From Tepidaquicella sp964564635 (GTDB lineage: Bacteria; Bacteroidota; Ignavibacteria; Tepidaquicellales; Tepidaquicellaceae): a stretch of DNA of 64,000 nt. Position numbers and translations under genes: made by a program. The notes beneath the pieces were generated by a model that was not told where the DNA came from, made no database searches, and saw only the letters and a program-made list of their open reading frames with translations. The DNA lies in contig CAZMAR010000003.1 in the NCBI GenBank assembly GCA_964564635.1, positions 1 through 64,000 on the forward strand, read 5' to 3'. Below, piece by piece: positions 18,176 through 27,531 of the stretch; positions within the stretch are counted from its first letter, which is position 1; every line of letters begins with the position of its first letter.

Positions 18176-19702
18176 TCAATGTTTAAAATGTCTTATTCCA
18201 GTAAATAGCATAATAATATTATTCTCATTTGCTGCCTGAATTACCTCATTATCTCTAACCGAGCCACCAGGTTGAATCACGCATTTCACTCCGACTTTTG
18301 CAAGCTCTATAATAGAATCAGCAAATGGGAAAAAAGCATCTGAAGCAACAATAGAATCTTTTAAATCAAGATTAAATTGTCTGGCTCTTTGAATTGCAAT
18401 ATTTGTAGAATCAATTCGTGAAGGCTGTCCGCCACCAATACCAAGAGTTGTTTTATTTTTTACAAACACAACGGCATTTGATTTTGTGTGTTTCACTATT
18501 TTGAAAGCAAATTCGCAATCACAAATTAATTCATCATTTGGTTGCTTTTCTGTCACTACCTTTAATTTTTCTTTATCAAATATAATATTATCTTTATCCT
18601 GAAACAAATAACCACCTTTAACCGCTCTTAATTCGTATCTATCGGTATCAGAAAAGTTGTATTTAATTAATCTTCTGTTTTTCTTTTTCCTCAGAAACTC
18701 TAATGCATCATTATCAAAATCAGGTGCAATCAATATCTCAGTAAACAATTTATCAACTTCTAATGAAGTTTTAAAGTCTAATTTTCTGTTAAATATTATA
18801 ATCCCTCCAAATGGTGAAACGGTATCAGTAGCAAATGCTTTTTGATAAGCAGTTAGTAAGTCCTCCGATTCTGCTACCCCGCATGGATTTCCATGCTTTA
18901 CTATTGCACATACCGGTTGAGTATCTTTAAATTCTGAAATTATTGAATACGCAGCATCTATATCAAGAATATTATTATAAGAAATTTCTTTTCCATGCAG
19001 GACTTCAAAAACCTCATCAAATCCTTTTTTCAATATATATCCTCTTTGATGTGGATTTTCACCATACCTTAATTTAACAGGGTCTCCTAAAGAAATAAAA
19101 TCAGGTAGGGTTTCTATATCAGATATTGACTTAAAATAATCTGAAATTGCTATATCATATTCAGATATATATTTAAATGCTTTATAAGCAAGTTTTTTTC
19201 TAAATTCCAAACTGATATTTCCCTGAGTTTTTATATACTCATTTATATAATCATCATAATCTTCAATATCAACTAAAACAGAAACATTACTAAAATTCTT
19301 TGCTGCTGCACGAATTAGACTCACACCACCAATATCTATTTGTTCTATTGCTTCTTCTAATTTAACATTTTTTCTGGATATTGTTTGCACAAAAGGATAC
19401 AAAGAAACGACAACAAGGTCAAATAAAACAATTTGATTTTTTTGTATATCCACTAAATGGTCAGCATTATTTCTATCAGCAAGAATCCCTGCAAAAACTT
19501 TTGGGTGTAAAGTTTTTACTCTACCACCAAGAACTTCTGGGAACCCTGTTAAATCCGAAATAGAATTAATTTCCAAACCTTTTGAAGTTAGATAAGTATA
19601 AGTCCCTCCAGTCGAGTAAATCTCAAAATTATTTTCAGTAAGAAATTTTGCTAACTCAAAAATCCCTTCTTTATTATAAACACTAATTATTGCTTTTTTC
19701 AT
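18176..19702 (-). CDS. purH: Bifunctional AICAR formyltransferase/IMP cyclohydrolase
   Basis: Catalyses the last two steps of IMP synthesis. The N-terminal MGS-like cyclohydrolase domain (about 1-190) shows SVYNKEGIFELAKFL, STGGTYTYL and LHPKVFAGILADR. The C-terminal AICAR transformylase has CAIVKHGNPCGVA, with the catalytic Lys-His pair, SPFGGIIIFNR, and the ending GVKCVIQPGGSVRD. The 508-residue length is standard. It overlaps the end of purN by 20 bases, so the two are translationally coupled. Confidence 0.97.
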   Translation of the reverse strand: MKKAIISVYNKEGIFELAKFLTENNFEIYSTGGTYTYLTSKGLEINSISDLTGFPEVLGGRVKTLHPKVFAGILADRNNADHLVDIQKNQIVLFDLVVVSLYPFVQTISRKNVKLEEAIEQIDIGGVSLIRAAAKNFSNVSVLVDIEDYDDYINEYIKTQGNISLEFRKKLAYKAFKYISEYDIAISDYFKSISDIETLPDFISLGDPVKLRYGENPHQRGYILKKGFDEVFEVLHGKEISYNNILDIDAAYSIISEFKDTQPVCAIVKHGNPCGVAESEDLLTAYQKAFATDTVSPFGGIIIFNRKLDFKTSLEVDKLFTEILIAPDFDNDALEFLRKKKNRRLIKYNFSDTDRYELRAVKGGYLFQDKDNIIFDKEKLKVVTEKQPNDELICDCEFAFKIVKHTKSNAVVFVKNKTTLGIGGGQPSRIDSTNIAIQRARQFNLDLKDSIVASDAFFPFADSIIELAKVGVKCVIQPGGSVRDNEVIQAANENNIIMLFTGIRHFKH

Positions 19703-20300
19703 TTGAAATAATTTTTTCTAAAGACGCTATTATTAAAGGATAATATTTATGCTCATATTTAAGCACTCTTTTTTGTAAAGAATATTCATCATCACCTTCA
19801 TTTACTTTTACGCATTTCTGAAAAATTATTCTGCCTCTGTCGTATTCCTTGTTCACAAAATGAATTGTAATTCCTGTAACCTTCGCTCCAGCTTCTAAAA
19901 CAGCCCTATGTACATTTATTCCATACATTCCTTTGCCCCCAAATGATGGGAGTAAGGCTGGGTGTATATTTATAATTCTATTCTCATATTCATCAACAAC
20001 TGAATCAGGTAATAATTTCATATACCCAGCAAGCACAATTAAATCAATTTTATATTTTTTTAATGTTTCTAAAAAAACATTTGCATATTCTTCTTCACTC
20101 AAATCAGGATAGACTTTTCTACTTATATGAATAACATCAATTCCGTTCTCTCTTGCAATATCTACTGCACCACAATGCGAATTATTTGTTATCAGCAATG
20201 GAATATTAGATTTAATGATTCCTTTCTTTCGTGCTTTTAATATAGCTTTGAAGTTAGAACCTGTACCTGATGCAAATATAGATATGTTCAGTTTTATCAT
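19683..20300 (-). CDS. purN: Phosphoribosylglycinamide formyltransferase
   Basis: Transfers a formyl group from 10-formyl-THF to GAR in purine synthesis. The 205 residues carry the phosphate-binding FASGTGSNFKAIL near the N terminus, AGYMKLLP, the catalytic Asn-Ile-His of IINIHPALLPSF, and HFVNKEYDRGRII, where the usual Asp-x-Gly signature residues reside. It is the first gene of the run that continues into purH and the elongasome genes, so the promoter for the whole block is expected in the gap after 20300. Confidence 0.96.
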   Translation of the reverse strand: MIKLNISIFASGTGSNFKAILKARKKGIIKSNIPLLITNNSHCGAVDIARENGIDVIHISRKVYPDLSEEEYANVFLETLKKYKIDLIVLAGYMKLLPDSVVDEYENRIINIHPALLPSFGGKGMYGINVHRAVLEAGAKVTGITIHFVNKEYDRGRIIFQKCVKVNEGDDEYSLQKRVLKYEHKYYPLIIASLEKIISNEKSNN

Positions 20301-20724
20301 TTATTTTACAAAAATAGTCATTTGCTTTTGCAATTTCAATTTATGGTTTAAGTATATCTCTTTATTTTATTTATTTTTAACTATAATAAATTAATTTTTT
20401 CAATTTTTCCCCTATTTCGCTTGTGTACTATTTTTCTACTTCTGAAATGAGATTAACCCTCCAGATAAAGCATTTTACTCACAATTAAATTCTCTTATCT
20501 GTTGTAGTTATGACTATTTCCATTCTGTAAATAAGATGCACAAAAAATTCAAGTAATGGTTCAAATATTAAACTATAAATTCCAGAGAGGAAATGTTTAG
20601 ATTGTTTTCTATAAGCACCTTTTAATTAATAAAAATATAATAAATTCAAATAAATTTATTAATGAGTTTGAAAAGTTAATGAAACAACGAATAAGACCAA
20701 ACTTGATTACTGAGAGAAATTAAA
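20301..20724. other. Intergenic region, no gene seen
   Basis: AT-rich stretch of 424 bases between the TonB receptor stop and the purN start. No open frame with coding character and no convincing hairpin. It should contain the purN-operon promoter, but no box clearly matches either the Bacteroidetes or the sigma-70 consensus by eye. Confidence 0.55.
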
Positions 20725-23253
20725 TTAAAACCTTGCACTTACCCCTAAGGTAGGAAGAATAGGAATCATACCTACAACTTTTCTTTCTATAGTCAAATCA
20801 TTCTTAAGATTATAATCATAATTAAATACATTTTTTCGGTTATAAACATTAATAATATCCAGATAAAAAGACCAATCTGCATTCCAGAATTTCGTATATG
20901 CTGTTATACGCAAATCCAATCTATGATATGCTGGTTTTCTATCACTCAATCTGTTATTATCATCACCATAATCAAGATTGAATATAATTTGATTTGTAAA
21001 TGGATTTACTACAATGCTATCATTTATAACTCTTGGATAGATTCCGATTGGTGGTGTAAATGGAAAATTGGTCGCATAAGTCCATCTCGCTCCTATTTCA
21101 AGCCAATTTAATACTCTATAATTTAAAACAATATTTACTGAATGAGTCTGATCAAACCTGAATGGCTTCTCAATTCCATTTCTTATCCTTGTAGATTTGG
21201 AAAAAGAATAATTAATCCAACCATAAAGTTTTGTATCTGTTCCGATATATTTTCTTTCCAGCATAATTTCAAATCCATAAGAAGTCCCCTGCCCCTGATT
21301 CACAGGTATCGTTGTTAGAGAGTCATATGGAACTTTTGTTGAACTCCTTGTCCAGTTATTTGGATTTTTGATATAATTCGGGTCCTTATTAGATGGGTCA
21401 TTGATAGTATAAATATATTTATATGCAGTCTCTCTTTTTTGTGTGATTAAGTCATCAAACTTTTTTAAATATCCTTCCATCTTCAAATGCCATTGATTTG
21501 TTATCCATCTGTCGATACCTAAAATAAAATGATATGCTTTTTCAGCTTTTAAATTTTCTCCAATATTATCATTCAAATCATAAAATGACTGCCCATCAAC
21601 TAATTTTTCATAACCAGGAGACTGATAAAATACGCCAAGAGCAATCCTTAATGTAGTCAATGGATTAATAGCATAACCAAAGTTAATCCTTGGCGAAAAA
21701 TAAAACTTTTTTAAATACGAATAATAATCAAATCTAATAGATGGTTGATAATAAAACTTTTCGAATAAATTGGATTTAAATACAAAATATCCATTAGCTC
21801 TAAAATTTTTTTTACCTTCAATATTAAAATCTTCAAGCAATGCAGAAGCATTTGGAAATTGTTTAATATATGCTTTAAACTGGTCATCAAGCAATAAAGT
21901 ATATTTTAAATCATTTCTGATAATATCATAACCGATACCAAATTCTAAAGAGAAATTTTTATTTATATATGTTGAATGGTTTGTAATTGAGTATTTGTTG
22001 AAAGAATATTTAGAGTCAAAATTAAACCCAAGCAACGCACCAATTGCTTTTAAACTATCTCTTTGCTCTGGAGAAAATTGTTCCCTATCAAGTAATGGGT
22101 CTAAAATATCACCCTCGAATTCATTATCACCGCTGTTTTTATAAAAAGAAATTGTTGTTTTAGAAATAAAATTTGCATCAGGAATATAGTGCCATCCAAA
22201 AGAAAGTACATTATTATAGGTAATATCATCAACCTTAACGCTATCAGGTTCCTTTCTTTTTTCACCTGAAATAATATCTACTCCATCTTTTGAAAAAATC
22301 CCATTAATAATAAATTTATGCTTGCTGAAAGGACCAAAAGCAAGTTTAACCTGAATATCCTGAAATGAAGGGAATGCAGATTCATCTGTAATTAATCCCG
22401 CTTTCTTTGCGAATGGCCCAAGAATTAAATCATAGTAAGTCCTTCGTGATGAAACAATCCAGGAACCTGGAATTTTTAAAGGATTTTTCCCCTGTAAAAT
22501 AATGTTGGCACTTGCAATATTTATATTTGTTTTAACACTGAATGCTCTATCAATATCACCTTCCTTATTTGTTACATCAAGCACAGCCGAAAGTCTATCT
22601 CCGTATTTTGCAGGAAATCCCCCTGTAATAAGTGAAATATCACTCACCGTTTCCGGATTAAACATACTAACAAGACCATATAATCTATACGGGTTGAAAA
22701 TTTCCACTTCATCCATAATAATTAAATTCTGGTCGGGTCCTGAACCACGAATTACAAGCTGTGAAGTAAAATCATTAGGTGATGATACTCCCGGTAAAGA
22801 CCTTAAAGATCTCATAACATCTTCAACGCTACCCGGAAGTATTTTTACATTTTGTGGATTTACAAAAAAGATACTTGTCCTTAAATCACTTTGACTTTGT
22901 TTTTTTAAATCTTCAACATTAATCACTTCTGTTGTATATTTAACCTCTTCTAAATGTATATTAAAAGAAATTGGATTCTTAATCAGAAGTTCTGACTCGA
23001 ACTGTAAATACCCTTCTGATGTTGCTTTAACTTTGTATTCTCCTTCTGGTAAATATATTTGATAAAAACCGCTGCTATTAGTTATTGTCTTATAATTAAT
23101 ACCCTTAACCGAATTATAAAAAGTTATTGTTACCTCTGGAACAGTTTTACGAGTTGATGTTGTAACAAGCCCTGTAATTAAAACAGAATCCTCCTGCGAG
23201 AATAAATTAAAAGCTAAAATAAAAGTTAAAAATATAGTCCAAACAAATTTCAT
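20725..23253 (-). CDS. TonB-dependent receptor with CarboxypepD_reg domain
   Basis: An 842-residue outer-membrane gated barrel. A signal peptide (1-19, ending NLFSQ) is followed by a CarboxypepD_reg-like beta sandwich at about 25-105 (TGLVTTSTRKTVPEVTI, GEYKVKATSEGY), then the plug at about 125-235 (VEDVMRSLRSLPGV, LVIRGSGPDQNLIIMDEV, TGGFPAKYGDRLSAVLDV), then a barrel that ends in a terminal aromatic, ARF. The substrate is unknown. Receptors of this class without SusD neighbours are common in the group and may carry siderophores, peptides or other ligands. It is monocistronic by context. Confidence 0.9.
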   Translation of the reverse strand: MKFVWTIFLTFILAFNLFSQEDSVLITGLVTTSTRKTVPEVTITFYNSVKGINYKTITNSSGFYQIYLPEGEYKVKATSEGYLQFESELLIKNPISFNIHLEEVKYTTEVINVEDLKKQSQSDLRTSIFFVNPQNVKILPGSVEDVMRSLRSLPGVSSPNDFTSQLVIRGSGPDQNLIIMDEVEIFNPYRLYGLVSMFNPETVSDISLITGGFPAKYGDRLSAVLDVTNKEGDIDRAFSVKTNINIASANIILQGKNPLKIPGSWIVSSRRTYYDLILGPFAKKAGLITDESAFPSFQDIQVKLAFGPFSKHKFIINGIFSKDGVDIISGEKRKEPDSVKVDDITYNNVLSFGWHYIPDANFISKTTISFYKNSGDNEFEGDILDPLLDREQFSPEQRDSLKAIGALLGFNFDSKYSFNKYSITNHSTYINKNFSLEFGIGYDIIRNDLKYTLLLDDQFKAYIKQFPNASALLEDFNIEGKKNFRANGYFVFKSNLFEKFYYQPSIRFDYYSYLKKFYFSPRINFGYAINPLTTLRIALGVFYQSPGYEKLVDGQSFYDLNDNIGENLKAEKAYHFILGIDRWITNQWHLKMEGYLKKFDDLITQKRETAYKYIYTINDPSNKDPNYIKNPNNWTRSSTKVPYDSLTTIPVNQGQGTSYGFEIMLERKYIGTDTKLYGWINYSFSKSTRIRNGIEKPFRFDQTHSVNIVLNYRVLNWLEIGARWTYATNFPFTPPIGIYPRVINDSIVVNPFTNQIIFNLDYGDDNNRLSDRKPAYHRLDLRITAYTKFWNADWSFYLDIINVYNRKNVFNYDYNLKNDLTIERKVVGMIPILPTLGVSARF

Positions 23254-23415
23254 TACTTCAAATATAATATAAAAAAAATTACTCTAAAATCTTAAACCTT
23301 TGTAATGAAATAAAAGTTTAACCTGCTTTTTAATTTTAGGATTGAACCTATAAATTAAAACCCCACTTTTTTTCTTAAAATTTATTTTATATAAAGATAT
23401 TGATAAACCCCTTGA

Positions 23416-23772
23416 TTAATTAATAACTTTTTTCACAGTTTCTACTAACTCTTTATTGGTAAATGGTTTTTGAACAATCTCATTTACACCAAATAATTTT
23501 GTGGTTTTCTCAATATCTTTCTTATCAAATGCAGAAACAAGAACAACAGGCTTGGAAATATTATTTTTCTTCATCAGGTTTAATAAATCGAGGGCTGTCA
23601 TTTCGCCCAGATTGTAATCCATAAGAATAACATCAACATCACCTGAAAGAATCTTTTCCAAGCCCATTGTTCCGCCATCAGCAAAAATTACATCAAACCC
23701 TTCGGTATTTAGTAATTTTGCTAAGAGTAATCTGATAATTTTATCATCGTCAATGATTAACACTTTTTTCAT
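23416..23772 (-). CDS. Single-domain response regulator (CheY-like)
   Basis: A 118-residue stand-alone receiver. Acidic pocket IIDDD at 6-10, phosphoacceptor Asp52 (VILMDYN), the Ser/Thr-position residue Ser80 and the conserved Lys102 (QKPF). There is no output domain, so it acts by protein contact or as a relay intermediate. It lies downstream of the 34-residue membrane peptide and 0.75 kb downstream of the Kai-operon hybrid kinase, on the same strand. It could be a phosphorelay partner of that kinase, but this is only positional. Confidence 0.93.
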   Translation of the reverse strand: MKKVLIIDDDKIIRLLLAKLLNTEGFDVIFADGGTMGLEKILSGDVDVILMDYNLGEMTALDLLNLMKKNNISKPVVLVSAFDKKDIEKTTKLFGVNEIVQKPFTNKELVETVKKVIN

Positions 23773-23791
23773 ACCACAAAAAATTATTTTC

Positions 23792-23809
23792 CCGGGGTTT
23801 CAACCCCGG
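23792..23809 (-). terminator. Hairpin between the membrane peptide and the response regulator gene
   Basis: A GC-rich seven-base-pair stem CCGGGGT (23792-23798) / ACCCCGG (23803-23809) with loop TTCA. On the minus strand it is followed by GAAAATAATTTTTT, so it could terminate or attenuate transcription leaving the small ORF at 23831-23935 before the response regulator. It stands out in this very AT-rich region. Confidence 0.5.
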
Positions 23810-23830
23810 TAATGTTTGTTACATAGATTT

Positions 23831-23935
23831 TTAGGATAAAACAAAACCTGCAATCAAAAATAATAATGTTATGATAAAAATGATTGCAAGTCCTTTGTCT
23901 ACCTTCTTAATGCTGCCTTGATTTATTGTTGCCAT
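23831..23935 (-). CDS. 34-residue single-pass membrane peptide
   Basis: A small open frame starting at ATG 23935: a polar, basic head (MATINQGSIKKVDKG) followed by a continuous hydrophobic helix (LAIIFIITLLFLIAGFVLS) to a TAA at 23831. The charge layout, Lys-Lys and Lys-Gly before the helix, predicts an inner-membrane peptide with its N terminus inside. It is too clean a one-helix design to be a likely chance frame, but no ribosome site is evident and no family was recognised. It may help a membrane complex or transporter; that is a guess. A hairpin follows at 23792. Confidence 0.5.
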   Translation of the reverse strand: MATINQGSIKKVDKGLAIIFIITLLFLIAGFVLS

Positions 23936-24518
23936 AGCTTTTAATATTTTAATTTTAACAATTTTTCGTCAATAATTTGCAAATTATATGCCGTATATTT
24001 TTTAAAATATCGAAAAAATTTTTATCATTTTTCATATTTTTTGTAAAAAAATGAGATAAATTGTTTCATTTTGAAACATAGTTCCCTTTTTTATGACTTA
24101 TATCAGATGCATATAAATTACTCTAAAATCCTGTTTATTTTATACGCTAATCTCACAACTGGGTTTCAGCTATTCTTTAAAAATATATTTCTTTATACCC
24201 TGCTAAAGTATATACTACGGTTATAGTTCAGATGCAGGTACTTAACTGCAAGATCATTCAAAGAATTAGGTAAGGTCAAGAGCAACATAACCCTTTGAAA
24301 TACTTAAAACTGTATTTTAAATACTTAGTTAATCTCATACAACCGGTATAGTAATTCAATCTTAAACAGTTATCCTATTATACAAGAGCTCCTTATAATT
24401 CCCCTCTCTCATACTATGAAATCTGCTTTTTAAATGGGAAAAAATTAATTTACCGCACTTGCGAATAAATTTTTCAAATACTTTAAAATCCCTTTTTTCG
24501 ACAGACCTGAAAGTTATT
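23936..24518. other. Intergenic region with a 17-base palindrome
   Basis: About 580 bases between the Kai-operon hybrid kinase stop and the membrane peptide. The main feature is TGTTTCA-TTT-TGAAACA at 24062-24078, a seven-base inverted repeat 127 bases upstream of the peptide start on the minus strand. It has the form of an operator half-site pair, but the regulator is unknown. No further open frame with coding character was seen. Confidence 0.4.
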
Positions 24519-26762
24519 TTACTTATTAGCTTTCAGTAATAGCTCTGTAATCACACCCTCTAATTTTTCTTTTGTGAAAGGTTTCGAAATATATTCATCA
24601 CATCCACCTGAAAGGAATTCTTCCCTATCCCCTTTCATCGCAAATGCTGTTAGTGCAACTATCGGGATATTTTTATATTCAGGCAGTTTTCTAATTTCAG
24701 AAACCGCATCCATCCCCGACAAACCTTTGCCAAGATTAATATCCATTAGAATTAATGAATATTTATTTTCTTTCACCATTTCAATTGCAGAAATTGCATT
24801 CTTCGCAACTTCTACATCGAACTTTTCACGCAGATAGTATTCAACTAAGATTATGCAATCTTCTTCGTCTTCAACAAGCAATATTTTCGGTTTTTTAAAT
24901 TCTGTTTTTTCCATTTTCCTGTAACTTTTTTCTTCTGGTTCTTCTGATTCAACTTCTTTATAGGAATAAATTTTAGGAATCTTAACCTTAAAATCAGAGC
25001 CAACCCCTAATTTACTTTCAACGGAAATTTCACCACCTAATAGATTTAGATATTTTTTGCATAAAGAAAGCCCAAGCCCTGTCCCTTCAAAACTCCTACC
25101 ATACCCTTCACTTACCTGTCTGAATTCATCAAAAATTAATTCAAAATGTTTTTCATCTATTCCTATACCTGTATCTACTACATCAATAACAATATATTCC
25201 CTACCCTTAATGACTTCTTCCTTTAATCTCACCGTCACACTACCGTGTTCAGTATATATTATTCCATTACTAATGAGATTGTTGAGTATGTTTGTTATTA
25301 TTTCCGAATCTGATAAACATATTAGTGAATTTATTTCAGATTCAAAAGTAAGGGCAAGATTTTTTTTCTTTGCTTCCTGTTCAAACAGTTGAACTGATTC
25401 TTTTATAAGAGAAACGATATCTACTGTCTTATAATTTACAGTTTTCGATTTCGCTTCAAGCAGAGATAAATCCAGAATTTGATTTAGTGTATTTAAAAGT
25501 CTTAATCCACTTTTATTTATAACACCTGCCATTCTTTTTACCTCGTTCAGATTTTCCTGCTCCTGAATAATTTCCGAAAAGCCAAGTATACCCTGTAGTG
25601 GGGTTCTTAACTCGTGACTCATATTTGCCAGGAAACTTGATTTAATACGATTCATTTCCTCGGCTTTTTCCCTTGCTGCAATAATTTGCTGTTCATAATG
25701 CTTTCTCTGTGAAATATCCATAATCATTCCTGTAATAACATCATTAATTATAAAACAATTTACCAGAACGAAAATATCTTTTCCTTTTCTTGTTTTAAGC
25801 TCAACTTCAAAATTAATTATTTTTCCGTATTTTTTTAGCATATCTATTATTAATTGCCTGTCATTCTCATTTTTATAAAATGTCTTTACATTTATTCTTG
25901 GCAGTTCTTCACATGTATCTATTTCAAGGACATCACAGAAAGCTTTATTAGCAAATAAAACTTTGCCATCAAGATTTATTGAATAAATTCCAACAAGAGA
26001 ATTTTCAACTAAATCCCTGTATTTCCTTTCTGAAATTTTTAATTTTTCTTCTATTCTTTTCCTCTCATTTATCTCTTCGCTTAATTTTTTATTAATCTCT
26101 TCAAGCGCTTTTCTTGTTTTAACTTCATCTTCCATCATATTAAGCATTGCAAGTCTGGAAGATGAAAGTTTTTCTATAGTATTGGTTAACTCTTCAGTCC
26201 TTTGTTTTACCTGTTTTTCTAAATCATTTTGCGTTTTTAATAATTCTTCTGTAATTTTCTTTTTTTCTGTAATATCTATTATACTTAAAAATACTTCTCC
26301 TTCAATATAAGCCGGTAAAGGGTTGAAAGAAATATATAAATATTTAATACTCTTGTTATCTGATGAATATTCTATTTCGCCATTTAAAATTTCATTTTTA
26401 CCTTTTGAAAATAATTCATTAAATTTTATCTGTTCAGGTTCATTTAAAAATTTTCTAAAATCAAACCCGATTAATTCTTCGATTGGTTTAGAAACTATAT
26501 CTGCAAATGCTTTATTGCAGAACAATATCACTCCTTCACCTGAAAGAATAACAGCCCCAGTGCTCATCTCTTCAACCATTATTCTATATGGAGTTTCAGC
26601 GGTTGAAAGAGAATACAACTTTTCTCCATCTGGTCCTGAAACTATAATTGCATCTACTTCCCCTTTTCTTATCGCATCCAGAGTATCTTCTGCTTCTTTC
26701 AGTCGAATTTTCAGATTTTCTAACTCTGCTTGCATCTCTTTATATTTTTTCTCATCATCCAT
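24519..26762 (-). CDS. PAS hybrid sensor histidine kinase of the Kai operon
   Basis: A 747-residue cytoplasmic hybrid kinase. The N-terminal coiled segment KEAEDTLDAIRKGEVDAIIV (22-41) followed by SGPDGEKLYSLSTAETPYRI is a known module preceding PAS domains in some bacterial kinases. PAS 1 spans about 60-168, a coiled coil about 168-245, PAS 2 about 245-355. The HisKA helix has SHELRTP with His383. The ATPase domain has an N box (NILNNLISNG, 491-500), DTGIGI at 530-535 and GTGLGLSL at 560-567. A C-terminal receiver (about 626-742) has EDE at 631-633, Asp674 and Lys727. It is the last gene of the operon with kaiC and two kaiB genes, 42 bases after the second kaiB. In cyanobacteria KaiC output passes through the kinase SasA; here this kinase is the candidate output or input partner. 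Confidence 0.93.
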   Translation of the reverse strand: MDDEKKYKEMQAELENLKIRLKEAEDTLDAIRKGEVDAIIVSGPDGEKLYSLSTAETPYRIMVEEMSTGAVILSGEGVILFCNKAFADIVSKPIEELIGFDFRKFLNEPEQIKFNELFSKGKNEILNGEIEYSSDNKSIKYLYISFNPLPAYIEGEVFLSIIDITEKKKITEELLKTQNDLEKQVKQRTEELTNTIEKLSSSRLAMLNMMEDEVKTRKALEEINKKLSEEINERKRIEEKLKISERKYRDLVENSLVGIYSINLDGKVLFANKAFCDVLEIDTCEELPRINVKTFYKNENDRQLIIDMLKKYGKIINFEVELKTRKGKDIFVLVNCFIINDVITGMIMDISQRKHYEQQIIAAREKAEEMNRIKSSFLANMSHELRTPLQGILGFSEIIQEQENLNEVKRMAGVINKSGLRLLNTLNQILDLSLLEAKSKTVNYKTVDIVSLIKESVQLFEQEAKKKNLALTFESEINSLICLSDSEIITNILNNLISNGIIYTEHGSVTVRLKEEVIKGREYIVIDVVDTGIGIDEKHFELIFDEFRQVSEGYGRSFEGTGLGLSLCKKYLNLLGGEISVESKLGVGSDFKVKIPKIYSYKEVESEEPEEKSYRKMEKTEFKKPKILLVEDEEDCIILVEYYLREKFDVEVAKNAISAIEMVKENKYSLILMDINLGKGLSGMDAVSEIRKLPEYKNIPIVALTAFAMKGDREEFLSGGCDEYISKPFTKEKLEGVITELLLKANK

Positions 26763-26804
26763 TGCCTATTAATTATTTTCAAACGAATTGGTTATTTGTA
26801 ATAT

Positions 26805-27131
26805 TTATTTGGTGATCCCAAAACCTATTAATATTGAATCTGTATCAGTCATATCACCTACATACTTCTGCTCAGGTAATGGAAACTTTTTGAGTAAAGT
26901 TGGCGAAGCAATAATATCGTCATTTTTTGCTAAATGTGGATTCTTATATAAATCTATCACTTCAAGAGAATATTTATTTGGAAAATTCTCTTTACAAATT
27001 TTTAAAATATTTCTTAATGCTTTAACAGAACATGGGGAGCTACCGGTGATATATAATTTTAAAACATATAATTTATCACCGTTTCCCTTTTTATTTTCTT
27101 TAAAAGCATTATTACCATTGTTTTTTATCAA
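26805..27131 (-). CDS. KaiB-like protein, divergent copy
   Basis: A 108-residue KaiB-family protein with thioredoxin-like fold potential. Family segments: LYVLKLYITGSSPCSVKAL at 21-39, YSLEVIDLYKNPHLA at 54-68, and the proline-rich loop SPTLLKKFPLPEQKYVGDM at 76-94. Against cyanobacterial KaiB (TPTLAKVLPLPVRRIIGDL, from memory) the basic pair after the PLP motif is changed to Gln-Lys, and the acidic C-terminal tail is absent. KaiB binds the CI ring of phosphorylated KaiC after a fold switch. This copy lies 22 bases downstream of a second, more canonical kaiB. The altered loop suggests a different partner or a different switching balance. Confidence 0.85.
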   Translation of the reverse strand: MIKNNGNNAFKENKKGNGDKLYVLKLYITGSSPCSVKALRNILKICKENFPNKYSLEVIDLYKNPHLAKNDDIIASPTLLKKFPLPEQKYVGDMTDTDSILIGFGITK

Positions 27132-27153
27132 GATTTTTTTTTATGTTTTATAA

Positions 27154-27486
27154 TTAAATGCCTTGAATAATATCCAGACCAATCAATACCCTTTCTTCAT
27201 TTGATAGATCACCAATTATTTTCCTTATCGGGACTGGAATTTTTCTAACAAGGGTGGGTACTGCAAAAATCTGATCCTCCTTGCTTAATTGAGGATTTTT
27301 TAATAAATCTATCACCTCAATTTTATATTTTTCTCTTAATTGCTCTTCGCAAATTTTTTTTAGATTTGTTAATGCCGTAATTGCTCGTGGGGTTTTTCCT
27401 GCTATGTACAGACGTAAAATCCACAAATCATTCTCTTGCTCTTTTGTCTTTAACCTCTTTGAATTTTTTCTACTTTGCACTTTCAA
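27154..27486 (-). CDS. kaiB: KaiB protein, canonical copy
   Basis: A 110-residue KaiB. It matches the family along its length: WILRLYIAGKTPRAITALTN (22-41), KYKIEVIDLLKNPQLSKEDQ (53-72), and VPTLVRKIPVPIRKIIGDL (76-94), keeping the prolines and basic residues of the fold-switching half, then EERVLIGLDII. The acidic tail of cyanobacterial KaiB is missing. It follows kaiC by 45 bases and precedes the divergent kaiB copy by 22. In known systems KaiB captures KaiC in the phosphorylated state and delays its dephosphorylation or output; here no KaiA is present to sequester. Confidence 0.93.
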   Translation of the reverse strand: MKVQSRKNSKRLKTKEQENDLWILRLYIAGKTPRAITALTNLKKICEEQLREKYKIEVIDLLKNPQLSKEDQIFAVPTLVRKIPVPIRKIIGDLSNEERVLIGLDIIQGI

Positions 27487-27531
27487 TTTTTACTCCTTTT
27501 GTTACAATAATTTTTGATTTTAAAAAATTAT

